Source of the DNA: Stichopus chloronotus
Lineage: Eukaryota > Echinodermata > Holothuroidea > Aspidochirotida > Stichopodidae
NCBI GenBank assembly: GCA_021234535.1
Contig: CM037841.1
Span: 14,466,825-14,530,824 of the forward strand
Direction of reading: 5' to 3'
Length of the DNA stretch: 64,000 nucleotides
Shown: positions 48,040 through 60,900 of the stretch, piece by piece
Layout of the letters: every line of letters begins with the position of its first letter
Numbering within the stretch: the stretch's first letter is position 1
Position numbers and translations under genes: made by a program
The notes under the pieces: model-generated
Seen by the model: the letters and a program-made list of their open reading frames with translations, nothing else
What the model was told of the DNA's origin: nothing
Database searches by the model: none

Positions 48040-48410
48040 TCCCGGGACCGCCATTTAACGTCCCCTTCCAACGGATGAGAGTGTATCTCCCAGTGGCTTT
48101 CGCCATGCACCTCCCTAAACGCTGTAACGGGTGGAGGACCTCTCCAGTTTAGCCCATTAGCTAAACTGGAGAGGTCCTCCACACCTAACCGGCCATAACT
48201 GAAGCTGTATCAAGCTGTATACTGACGCAGACGAGACCTGTATCGGACAACAGGAACCCAACTGAAATCACCAAGTCACCCCCTCAGCTACCACCGTAAA
48301 CAGCTTTACTGAACACTTTTAGTCACTACAAAATTTCCAAGTCACAGTGGTCTCCGGGATGTGATCCAGTCACCTATTGATTTCGAGACGGACTCTCTAA
48401 CCACGACGAT
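48040..48410 (-). repeat. tRNA-derived SINE remnant
   Basis: On the minus strand, a tRNA-like head has an A-box-like TGGTTAGAGAGTCC (about 48,405-48,392) and a B-box-like GACTGGATCACATCC (48,371-48,357). Further in, a GGGGACGTTAAATGGCGG body motif (about 48,070-48,050) resembles a core found in some deuterostome SINEs (from memory, not checked). A perfect inverted repeat interrupts the body. Confidence 0.5.
48131..48182. repeat. Perfect 23-bp inverted repeat with 6-base loop
   Basis: Arms 48,131-48,153 and 48,160-48,182 are exact reverse complements around CCATTA. A transcript of either strand would fold into a 23-bp perfect hairpin. Confidence 0.95.
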
Positions 48411-48871
48411 ATTAATTCCGTGAATGTTGTATGTTAATGTTTGTATCCTACATTGCAGTCAATATTCCATGATGCAATAATGCTCACACTTTGGAGAAAA
48501 TCGGAAAATTTGCGTTTTTTTCACCCATTCCCATGAAAAAAGGTCTGAGATTATCACTAAAGAATTCTAAAAGTTGCACTGACACACACACATACAGTCA
48601 TACATAGTCGCTTGCGATGGCAAACTGATTTTTAGGCTCGAACTGAACCCCAACTTTCAGAGTTACAGTATTAACATCAGCGGAAGCTGCGACTGGCAAA
48701 CTAAGGTCGTTGTTTTCTTGTTGGTGGGGAATATAGCATTTCATATGGTTCACCATTTGGTCACACTTTCAGCTAGTTGAGTTTCGTCTAAATAATCAAA
48801 ACATTGCATAGCGACGATGGTTTGGGTATCTATCCATGGCACGAATTCTTCTGACAATTTGAATTGAAAAG

Positions 48872-48948
48872 ATGAGCGCGGACAGAACCGCTGACCTAGG
48901 GACAGGATATTATCGATCCAAGGACCCAATAAAAAACCTGAAAATAAG
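48872..48948 (+). CDS. MKS1: MKS1 exon 1 (residues 1-26)
   Basis: ATG to ATAAG|gtgagg, ends in phase 2. Encodes the conserved N-terminal YRSxDPxxNL motif. Confidence 0.88.
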
Positions 48949-51900
48949 GTGAGGCGAATCAGTACTAATGCACACGGCAGAATGTCGGGGACTTAGCCTA
49001 GGCCTAACGCTTGGTTAAATCTTGGCCAACAACGAATGGCAAAAGTTAAGTGTAGGCCTAGGCCCTCTGTAATATTGTAGTCCTAGCATACTACAACTTA
49101 CAAGGCTAAGTGAACTGCTATTAGGGGAATGCTATTAGCGGTTATGTGACGACATACAGTGATTTGACTCACTCAATTGCATTTACATGTTGTGGCAAAA
49201 GTGGCGGCACCCTTTTCGAAATTAAGAAGTTTAGGACTTGGGAAGGAAACAACATTTTGGAATGAAAGAGTGGGAAGATGTTTGTCAAACAGTTATACTT
49301 CATATATCATGAAGAAGTTCTCAGCATTCTCCTTTAGTGACTTAGACACAAGTATACTGTACAGTACACCGTACTGTTAGCCATGGCAATGTCATGCTTG
49401 CAGTATGTTTGAGCGCATGTGTAAATCCTTGGTGTTGGTTTGAAGATATGGGAGCTTCTTTAAGCTTTTTCCCCTCATTTGGATGCAAAACTCAACTTAT
49501 TTTACACCTTTATGAATGTTAAATATTGACAAGTAACATTTTGCTTGAGTTCAGTGCAATTTTGTATATTACCTATTCGCATAAGATTGTATCATACTTG
49601 TTTTCCTCTGTGCCCATGCAGATTTCTTGATATTTACATACAGTACAGTGCTACATGGTATCATGATATTAAACAGGGTCAGGTTTAAATTCTGATAATA
49701 CATTGTAGCATGTAAACTTATGCTACTTGCAGTGTTTAAAAAAATTGCAGGAGTGAAGGGAAAATACTGGTAATTACTCTCTTTGCTGCATTATTCCTGT
49801 ATAAAGTTACACAATTTTTATCATTCAAATGAAAAGAACAATTTTAGTTTGAAAATGGTGGTTGTCTGTGCTTCAAGTTTGCACACTTTGAAGCACAAGC
49901 TGAACAAGACCCAAACCATCTCTAATAAAAAGCAATGAACAGTGAACTATTTGTAAATTCTGGACATGAAGCTAAAAACAGGAACATTGTAATTTAGTGC
50001 ATGTTTAGCAATCTTCATGCTTTCAACACATGTGAATGTAATATGTGGATTCAAAGTTTTAATTAGAGTAGAGAAAAGATGATTTCAGTGGTAGCTTTAT
50101 GTACTGTGGAGACCTCAAGTTCTGATTTACATTATCTCACAACAGTGCAGAAAGCCTGGAAGAACATACTGTATGTCAGTCACAATTGCAACTATATTTT
50201 TCCATCAGAGTCAATTTGAAGAAAGTGACTGGATCAACTTTGGTGCCCACATTTAATAATGCTGATGAAGGTACAGCAGCTGACAGAAGTGGATTGGAGA
50301 TGAGGCCTCTTGGAAGCAGGCCTTCATTAACAGGTTAATTATTGGTTTCAATGAAAAGAGAAGTTTATGCAGTCATGCTGACATGTGTGTGAGTTGCGAT
50401 ACTTAGTTTGTTACCACAATATCTCCAAAGGGAAATTCTGGCAGTTCTCAAACTTGGTGCCTACTCCCCCATATTCAGAGGAAGAATTACAGTGTGTTTG
50501 GTAGGGCTCAAAGGTCATCTGAGATCACCAGCTGTCAAACACCATTAAAAAATTATGTTGATACGATATCTCAAGATAGAAATCATGGAGGAGATTTTTT
50601 TATTCGCAGAATGTGAATGTGTTATATCAAGTAGCACTATCTATTGTCAAACACTGACAAAATTGTGTTTACACAATATCTCAAAATATGGATCATGCAA
50701 ACTTTAGATACGTAGTATGACAATGCATTACATTAAGTAGAAGAGTCCTATTGTTTTTGGTGGAGTTAAAAGGTCATCTGATGTCACCAGAAACCATAAA
50801 TTGAAATCATCATTAACACAATAACTCAAGGTGGGAAGCATGGGAAACTTTTTATACTCAAAACGGTAATACATTACAACAAGGAGAAGAACCTTACTGC
50901 TTTTGGTTTGGAATAAAGTGATCATCTTAGGACTTCAGAGGTCCAACACTTAAAACTTTGATAACGTGATAATTCAAAATCAGAATCATGGAAACTGTTT
51001 GCATTTATCATGTGAATGTGTCACATCAAGAAGATGAACCATATTGTTTTCAGAGGGGGTCAAATTTCACCAGAGGTCAAACATTGAAAAGGTCGTTAAC
51101 ACAATATCTCAATCTACATAAGGAAAACTATATCAAGTAGAAGAATCCCATCATTTGAGGTCACCAGAGGTCAAAACCTGTAGACTTTGTTAGCTCAAGT
51201 AGGAATTATGTGGAAACTTTCGATACTTAGCATAGTAATTTATAGACCATGTTGGTCAGAATCACCTATGTTGTGTACACACAAAGTGTCTAGTATACTC
51301 TCATTCAGGCACCATGGTTTCCCCGACCCTGGAAGAAGCAAAACTATGTTCACACTCGTTCAAAGTACAATACTGGATGTTGCTACGGAATTAGTAGCAA
51401 AAATGACAACTAATTACAAGGAGCCTTTCAGTTCAAAGTGGAACTGAAGTGGGAGAGGGGGTGAATGCTATGTTAGGATATCCTGTAGACAAACTTTATG
51501 ACTGTTAAAACCGTCCGTCTACTGGACATATGACAAACAAAAAATTAATTCTGCATTATGCTGGCAAATGTTTGATTATGTATGTCCATATCAATTGTGA
51601 ATATTCCAAAAGCACTCAAAGTGTGCAACTTGCACCTCTTTGTGGAACATACCATTCAGTTAAGTGATATTGTACAGTATGTTCATTGTGAATGGATGAC
51701 TATTGTTAAACTTGAATGCATAACCTTAACCTTGCATATGTGGATATTCAGTTTTTCATAATGAAATCCTTTCTTCCAAGGGCTATTTGGGCGGACAGCA
51801 GTTCTATACGGGGGATAATGGAGAACAGGTAAAGCTTAAAGGGGGATCTTTATGTGGGGAGCTGTATGTCGACAGCATGGACAATTAGAGAAATTATAAA

Positions 51901-54900
51901 GGAGAGAAGAGCTGCTGAAGTGAAGGGGGTAACTGCGTGTAATGGACTGAGATGGCCGAATAGCCCTTAGCAAGGGCACGGTAATGCATTACATTAAGGA
52001 AAACCCTATGTTTTTGTGGAGGTCAAAGGTCATCTGAGGTCACCAAAGATCAAACTCAGAAAGGTGTGTTAACATGATACAGTAGCTCAAGATAGGAATC
52101 ATGGAAATTTTTGATGCTTTGTATGTTGAAAGTGTTGTATCAAATAGAAGAGTCATATATATTATTTTCAGTTGAGGTCAAAGGTCATTAGAGGCCACTT
52201 GCCATCAAATACTTACAATTGAAACTTGTTGACTTAATATCTCACGATACCTATCATGGAAACATTTAATGGGTAACATGCTACTTTTAACATGTTACTA
52301 TTAACATAAAACAAATAACGAAGTAATTATGTGTCGGAGTGTGGTTTATCATAAATCGCAAGCCACGTACTGTACCTGTTCAGTTTTAAAACTGGTTAAT
52401 ATGTCGCATAGGTTGGAACAAATGCAGAATTGGCTAGTTTATTTGCAACTCGGGATAGTATGAGTAGAATGTACTTACCCTTCATATACTGTAGTATGTA
52501 GCAGCTTACTGTAGATATTCCTCTTTCTTTGCATCCAATGTGATTTTCAGTACCACAGAAACAAACATATATTGACACCAAATCATTCCTACTGTAGTAT
52601 TTCCAGTGACAAGGTTAGCTCCTTCAGATTTGTCACTGTTACAGTACAACTACCTTTTATTTTTATTTTCAAAATATCTGAACTTTCAATTCAGCACATT
52701 CTATTTCTTTAATATCTCTGGACACTGGTTGTGAATTCAGTGAACAGTTGAGTTAAGAGTACAATAGTTCATGTAGCGTACTGCATGTCAATTGGTTGAA
52801 ATGGTTACATGAAATGCTTGGTGATGTCAATGGTTATATCCACATTCTGCTGTTCGATGTTTTCAAAGAGCAATATTAAGTAATTAAGGAGTCTTTAAGT
52901 AGTCTTTAAGCATGTTGGAAACTGTAACCTGATCTCTCTATAACTATGATGGCAGTAATCAGTGATCCTATGGCAATGTTAAAATATATATCAATTTCCC
53001 AGTGTATGCAAGGGACATAAAGTTTGAAGGCCATATTTACCATAGCTACAGTATCACAAATTCTGATTGCAGTTTACATGGGAAGTCCTACTCAGTCCTA
53101 CCCTGCCATACATTGATAGAATGTAATGATGAATCATGAAAAAAAGTACATTGAAGATGGCATGACCATCAGTGAAATACAACTTGATTCTCTCATACAT
53201 GTGATTTATGTTTATGTTGTCAAAAATGTAACCTCTTGTAACATATTTAAGTTGTCAGGAATCGCAGGCTAAGTTTGAAACCTTCCACTCCCGTGTGAAA
53301 CCCACAGGTACAACAACTTCTCGATGCAGCGTTTACTTCATTATTCTCAAAATTAGTTTGGTTTTTCTGCTGGCAGCACCCGCTCCACAAAATGAAGAGG
53401 AAGAATACACCTTCTCCTGGCAACAGAAGGTCTTCAGCCGCAGAGAGGTACAAATTTACTCAAATCAAACAAACTGCTTTGATCCTCAGGAAGAGAGATA
53501 CCATCAAGATATAGTTGCCTTGAAGGAACAAGGTGGCAGAAAAACCAGGAGATTATTTTCTTATGTAGATTCAGATAGATTCACCAATAATGATGAGGTA
53601 TGTATAAAACTTGTGCCAGATCATAGTTATCATGTAACTTATCCAAACCATAGGTTTAATATTCTTTGTATGGAATTTTAACACTTGTGGTGAAGGATAA
53701 AAGGAGGACTGGTAGTTATAACATATGTCTCACATTAATGGTGGTTGGTGAATTTTGGTTCAATAGTTGTCAACATGTCATGGCTCTTTCTAACATATCC
53801 TGTATTTTTCTGGATGTTTGGTTTTGCATTAAGGTTATGATGTCATCATATTAAAAAGCAATGAGGAGTTGTTGACAGATTGATGTGTTTTACTCAAGGT
53901 GATCGTCAAATGAGATTCTTTGTCTTTAAAAGATTGTGTCGTTAGTTGTGTGTCACAAGTGGTGAATATTTATCGTTGCAGCAAGTCCTCGCCACAAGCT
54001 CTCAAAATGAGGTTCCATCCTTCCTGACAAAGAAGATGCAGAATGTTAGAAGACGCAAGTTAGGAGGACAAGGAGACAGGTAAGCAAAGCAAGTTAGTTT
54101 ATCATACTTTGAGATGTGGTTGCCCATAGGATAGGGGTAATGTTGGTTTGATATTGTAATTTGTGAAGCGTGTTGGTATCAAGGCTTGCATCTACTAAAC
54201 CTGCATACAGCACAGCTCAAGTTCAATTCTCGAAGTCTACATGCAGAGGAAAGCAGAGACATTTTCAAAGGAGTGTAACAAAGATGAATCATGTAGACAA
54301 AAAAACAAAAAACGTAGCCCCGACACTGTGTATACAGGGCATATAATCATCAATGTTCTCTACTCAGATAAGCCACATTGTGTGTGCACAACAGGCAGTA
54401 AATCGATCCATATACTGTAGGTTTGATTCCTCTTTCCCAGTCATTTTGAAAGTAGGTGAAAATAAGTCAAGAATGCTGCTTCATGGAATTTATTGATGGT
54501 AAACCCCCCTCCCCAAGTTGTTATTTGATATACTTTTATAAACGTGTCTTATTTTCAAGTCTTCCAGCGAATAAAAAAGGTCGACATCTTTTTTTCAAGT
54601 GACCACAGAAAATAGGTGGCCCTACATTGATGATAAATCTAAAATGTATGCAAACTTGAAAGACTGTCATTTTGAGACTTGCAATGTTTTGCCAAGCTTT
54701 GCTAAAGTTGTATTGATCAACTTTTGTAAACTGAGGACTGAGGCCGATACAGGTACAGTATATGCAATGCAAGCTCCAGTTGAAGTAATGCCAAGTAGTA
54801 TATCGGAATTAGATTGTGTGAAAAGGAACTTCAATTTTCTTTGGCAAGTCACTTTTAGATTTCAAAATTAAGAAGGTGATAAACATAAATTTACTTGGTA

Positions 54901-57900
54901 TCTGTTGTATTTATTGTAATGTGTCAGTTTTGAGGGAATATCTAGAAAGTTTTGTCTCTCTGTGAAAAAAATTGGGAGAGCCACATGCTTTTGCCATTTG
55001 TGCTAATTAGATCGTCAGCACAGATGTTACAAAAATATTGACATGTGTGTTTGCTGAAAATGAACAAAGGTGTGAAACTGGTAAGCTATCTTTCATTTCT
55101 CTAAGAGAACATTTAATGCACAGTGAAATATTTGTAGACTGAATGTTGAGGAAGTAACTTAGTTACAATGGATAGTATGGTAATGGGTAGTAAAAATCTG
55201 TCTCCTTACTTCTACCTGCATCAGTTGATTTTTACCTTCATAAGAAACAAATTAGTCTGGGACTTTTTTTCATTGCGTGATAAGCTGTTCTATTCAATGC
55301 AGGCCTCAGTTATGCTAGAGCTCAGACAAAAGGATGAGGGTCAGTTTACACTTCTTCACCTGATCGTTGGGAGTTTTTGGCAAACGCTGAGTGATGTTCT
55401 TTGGAATATTTGTAGTCTCTAACGCAAGTTGGCTTACCGCTGGATACCGCAGAAGTAAATTTTGAGAAATACAGCTGTTAACTGCAGAACTAATTTATTA
55501 AGCTCATGTGGTAATTTTTCTGTAAGGACTATAGATAAATGAATGTTTGTCGTATTACACTGTCAATTGCAAACCATATTTTTCCTAACTATTCCAGAAT
55601 ATTGGTGGAATTTGTTAATGTTGAACTTTTTTGCATGGATTCCAGTAATACAAACATCATACCCGTACAGTTGGATCTATTAGAAGAAAATATCTTAAAC
55701 TCACCAAAACAGGCAGTGTCTGTCAAAGAAGAAAGACATATCAAACAATATTTGGATATTAAATTTGATATTTAATTACGGGAAAAAATCTCTTCAATAC
55801 TCTAAAATTATTTAAATAATGCCTTGAATAATTGTTTCATGGGTTGTATAAACATTCCGTACCACACCTTGACAAGTTTTATGCAACTTACTCTCACTAG
55901 TTTGATAATAAGAGATCTTTCCCCTTACTCATCTGAAATGAAAGGCGTAGTTTTGGTGTAGGCTTAGTGTAGTATGTAGTACCAGTAGTATCCCACGTAG
56001 CAAACAAGTTTTTTTTTTGTGTGTTCAGCTAATCACTACGATACAACTTCGCCCACTGAAGTGCTATTAATCATCGTGATGAATACTTCATGATCATATC
56101 AGCAAATGTCAAGAATGTAAGGCCTTTACTGTAACAGCGGTAGTTTTCTATCATACTGTAGCATGTGGTCACTCCGATTTTGAGATGAGGAGTATGGAAA
56201 TCCTCTACAGGAAGAAGGACAAACCTATGGTGAAGACCCAGTTGCACCGTCATAGATGTTTTAACACACTGCACAGCATTTTGATTACTACTACAGTATC
56301 CTCTTGTGTAAACGGGTTGGTAGTATCTGTTGTTTGTAAATTCAGTCTTCATTTGAAATTGAAGGTTTTTTCGTTCCTGATGAGGAAGATGAGATTTCTT
56401 CAAGAATGGGTGTCAACACATTTTTTTTATTTCTGCTCTTTTATTTGATGCTGTAAGTCTAATCTCTGCAGTAATGTCAAGATGACAATAAATTGCCTTG
56501 TTCCTGTATCTAGCTATCAATGGTATTAAAGATGGTTTATGACCTTGACACATCTCATCTGCTTTCAGAGGGTACAGTGATGCCAGCCAGAGGAGGAAAA
56601 CAGACATCATTGTCCAGGAGCCCACGGAGGAACATATAAGAAGTGCCCATGTCCTAGATACCCCAGAGGTCACCATGTATATAATGGCAGATTTAGGAAC
56701 CTTTGATGAGTAAGTCTGAATCTACAATTTGGACATTTTGATTTACTGATACATGATCCTTTCTTTTAAAAGGGAATAGATGTTGTTAAACGAAAGACCC
56801 TTCGCCTTATCCAGTTAATGTCCTCTCTCAGTGTATGTAATGCTATGTTGGAGTTTTTCTGTTTGTAGTAATTAGAACACATTTAATAAAAAATGTCTCT
56901 TTGACCTGCAATTTATACTTTGTTTGGATAAGAATGAAAGACTATTTGGAATCCAGGAGGGTTTATTCATTTTTTGAAAAACAGTTTTGAACTCATTAAA
57001 TGGTAACTACAATTTGCAGAGGTAGCTCTGAAATTAATGAGTGGAAACAAGCAACACAATTTCAATAATTTTTCAGTTGTTGTATTTTCAGGTAGCAGAA
57101 GTCTTTCCAAGAGAATGAAATAATGATCACTCACATTTGCTTCGTTGAAAAGTTTGGACTAGTTTATCTGTAAGCTAGAAAGGTTCTTGTACTGTGAAGA
57201 AAGATTTACTGTACATTCTGTTTCACACTCAGATTATATGAAATGTATTTTTTTTTCCATTTTTCTGGCAGAGAGGTTACTGAAGAGGATGAATATGTTT
57301 TGTGTACAATAAAGGTTAGTTTACCTCAAAAAATATTTTCACTGTATCTTACTACTTAATATTTTACACATTGTTTTGTTGCATTGACCTTCAGGTGTAT
57401 GTGAGACAACAGTCCATGAAAGTTTGACATACATTACCTGAAGTTTGCAATTTGTCCATTTTTCTATTCGTAAATAGTTACTGAGCAGCATTAAACTGAA
57501 TAGTAATTACCCCTAATCTCATGATTACTACATCATGCATAATATTTCAGCAAAGGATAAGCTATGGTGCTGAAGCATAATTAACTTTGAACTACAATAT
57601 ATAGATTTCTTTAAATTTCCTTCTGAGAATACTTTATCTTAGGTGACATCAGCATATATTTTTGTACAGTACGTATTTCTCTAATCTAGATTATTTTAAC
57701 ACAGTGCTTTAAAATGATTTGGACTATCTTGCCTTCAGACAAATGGTCAAGGAGTGACCAGTTTGACCCCTGACCTCACAAGACACAAGGAACCCTACAT
57801 CATCGTCACCAACAATGCCAGAAGAGATTCCTTCCAGTATTCTTTAACCCTTGCATCTCAGCCAATCAGCTGGCGGGAACAAGATAGGGAAAATAAGATG

Positions 57901-60900
57901 TACCAAGAGCTGTACCAGAGACATTCAGAATACATTAAGACATTTGTTGGACAAGAATTTGAAATGGTATGAAAAGAAAAAAAAACCTCTAAGAAATTTC
58001 TGCATAAGATACTCAGCTTACATAAATCCTTGGGCAGAAGTATGGTTGTACTTTGTCAAATTTTACAGAAAACTTTTCTTTATAAACGACAATTATGAAA
58101 TCTATAAACAGCACATTATTATGAAAACTTTGAATGTACAGTAGAAAGATTTGTACGACAAAATGGAATTCCACCCAGGAACCTTGTTGTAACTAATCGG
58201 GTACTTCAACAAATCTTCTGTCCGTTCCTGAAGTTGATAGAAATCTCTTACAAACCATCTCTTACCAAGGTGTACTAGTCCAGCCACATGATCTAGACTG
58301 ATGCCTCCATATGGACAACACCTTTTCATATTCAAACAGGAGGTTGTGTTTAATTTAGGTCAAAGTTCCATTGAAGTGCACCTCTGTGAGAGTATATATT
58401 CACACATCTCTGTCTTCACTGAGCTTGTAAAAAGCATTATCTCTCTGGACAACAAAACCGTCTGAATTTGTATGAAAAGAAAAAAAATTATTTGAAGCAG
58501 AGAGGATGTCACAAATTATGTGACAGCAGTGTTAACATCAACAGTGAAACAATAGCTTGCACCTGTGTTGAAATTGCCATCTACTAGTATTGGCATCGGG
58601 TACCTGACCGACCATGTCAAGACCCGGTTCTGAAACTGCTACCAGGATCCCGAAATTTCCCGAATGTAATTGAACCAAAATGTAGCTTGTATGCAGCTAA
58701 AACCACTTCATTTTCATGCCTGTGCATAAGGTGCTTGGTGTTGCATTAACATACAACAAAGCAAAATGTTGTATTATTGTTTGACAATGAACTCATAGCC
58801 TCATGGAAGTGAAACTTTTGGGTCTGTACTTTGGACCTGGTTCAAACACTACTATCTGCAATAAAATGTTAATATTGAAGAATAATAGCCTACTTAAAAT
58901 GGTAGTTGACTATTTGTCGCACTTCTTTTTTCTGAGCAGTTTCTTCCATTTTCTTATTTGTGCACCTCTCTCTTGCCATCATATTCTCCATAAGGTGTGG
59001 GCTGCCTTATGAGTGGAAATTCATTTGTATTAGAAATTTTACATTTTCTTCAGTTTGTTGTGCTTGCTTGCAGTACTTTCCCATCAGTGTGTTATTAGTA
59101 TTTACATTAAATAGGTTGTGTTGCTTGTTGCAACCAAGAAGTAAAGTGCAATAACATGAAGAATGTGGTACAGTTTTCCATAAACTATATTGGTAATCAC
59201 TAGCACAGTGCATCATGGGAAGGATAAGGGAAAAGAGTGCAACCATGTTATACACTCGAAACGTTCAACCTAAAATGTCATAAAGGAAATGTTTTGAAGC
59301 AGAGAGGACAGCCATCATGCATGGCATTTCAATTTGTGTGTTTTAGTGTTCCTTCCTCTTTTACTTAAGGTACCAGATAACATGTTGAGGCTGCTGGTGG
59401 TTGGAGAAATTGTGTCTGTCAAGAATTTTGAGTATGACAACCTCTATGTGCATTACTTCATAGAACTTCCAAAAGGTTAGTCTCCTGGTTTCCGTTGATA
59501 AAAATGGAATCTCAGTTTTAAGAAAATATTTGTTTTACACCAACTTATCTTTATTTTGCAATTATAAAGTTACCTTCAATGGAAAGGCATTAAAACTAGA
59601 TTTAAATTCATGTTTTTGTATAGTTTGTGTATATGCAAAGCTTTACAAACCTCATTGTGGCAAGGGAAGTCTGAAGTCCTTCAGTATAAACTATACTTTG
59701 TTGTGATTTTGAGAAATAGCAGCAAATACTGCTCTCAAAGCATGTTGAAAAATAATATGGGGAAGTCCAGATCAAATGTATTGAAATGCACACTAAAAGA
59801 TAGAGAGATGTGTTGTTACTGTTCACTTGTTATATTACGGTAAGATTTCTCGGAAGGCTGTTGATGTATTCTTACCAATGGAAGACTGTCAAGGAATTGA
59901 TGAGTGTACTAGTATGAACATTATGCATTTGCATGTTACGTTTACAATTTCCAATTGCTTATGAATATAGATTTATGTGGACCAGCTCAGACCCTGTTTC
60001 TGCAAACATTGATGAATATTTCACAGTCATGCCATGTTTACTATTGTTGTTGCCACTTCAGCTTTTTCTTCGTTACCTCTGATTTGAAAGTATCTTGTTT
60101 TTCTTTAATTTCAAAAGAGTGGTCAGCTGACAAATCCCAAGAAATGGCTGGTGTCACCCAAACATGTAAAACCAAAGAAATAAACAAGGTAGATGATAGT
60201 ATTGAATACTAAGATTAATAGGTAGAGGATAGTACAGTATACTTGTATTAATAAGTAGAGGATAGTACTAAATACCAGGGTTAATAGGTAGAAGATATTG
60301 CTGAATACTAGGATTAACAGGAAGAGTAAATTACTGAAACTAGAATCCTTAGGTAGAGGATAGCACTGAATATAAAATCAATAGGTAGAGGATAGTACTA
60401 AGTACTGGGTTTTAAAGGTAGAGAAAAGTACTTAATTCTATGTAGAGGATAGTACTGAATACCAGAATCAATATGTGGAGGATGTTACTGATTAGTATTA
60501 TTCAAAGTTCTTTGTATAGGTTGATAAGTAGAGGATAGTACTGAATGCTAGAATTAATAGGTAGAGAACAGAATCAATAGGTAGATGATAGTGCTGACAA
60601 TATATACAATGTATACTACATTGGTAACATTTCCATCTCTCCTCCACATAATGATAAAAGAACAAGACAAGAACTTAGCTGGAAAAAGAATTGTAGAAAG
60701 AACTAGAAGAGCATCCAAGATTGTAGAAATGTGCCAAAACTATGCTGATACTTTCTGGTGTAATTTTAATGTGTACTGTTCCTGGCTGAATCACAAAGTT
60801 GACAGGTTAAGTGATGTGATCATTTTGAACACAATCTACTCTTTCCGCATGAAGTAATTCATTTCATTCATTTTCGTGTCGTAACATTACAATTGTCATT

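Larger units (their letters stand above)
42148..48871. other. Intergenic region between CD225 copy 3 and MKS1
   Basis: No supported gene. It holds a poly-G run at 47,229-47,241, a 22-base near-direct repeat (47,075 and 47,133, both containing GAGTTGGGACATGACT), and a SINE remnant at about 48,040-48,410. The MKS1 promoter must lie in the last few hundred bases. Open frames are short and scattered. Confidence 0.65.

Noticed and set aside
53247..53453. Minus-strand frame over MKS1 exon 3
   Set aside because: Shadow of the strongly conserved plus-strand exon.
54170..54440. SINE with GTTCAATTC-type B boxes in MKS1 intron 4
   Set aside because: Two B-box-like strings (about 54,220 and 54,420) lack matching A boxes at the right spacing, so not supported.
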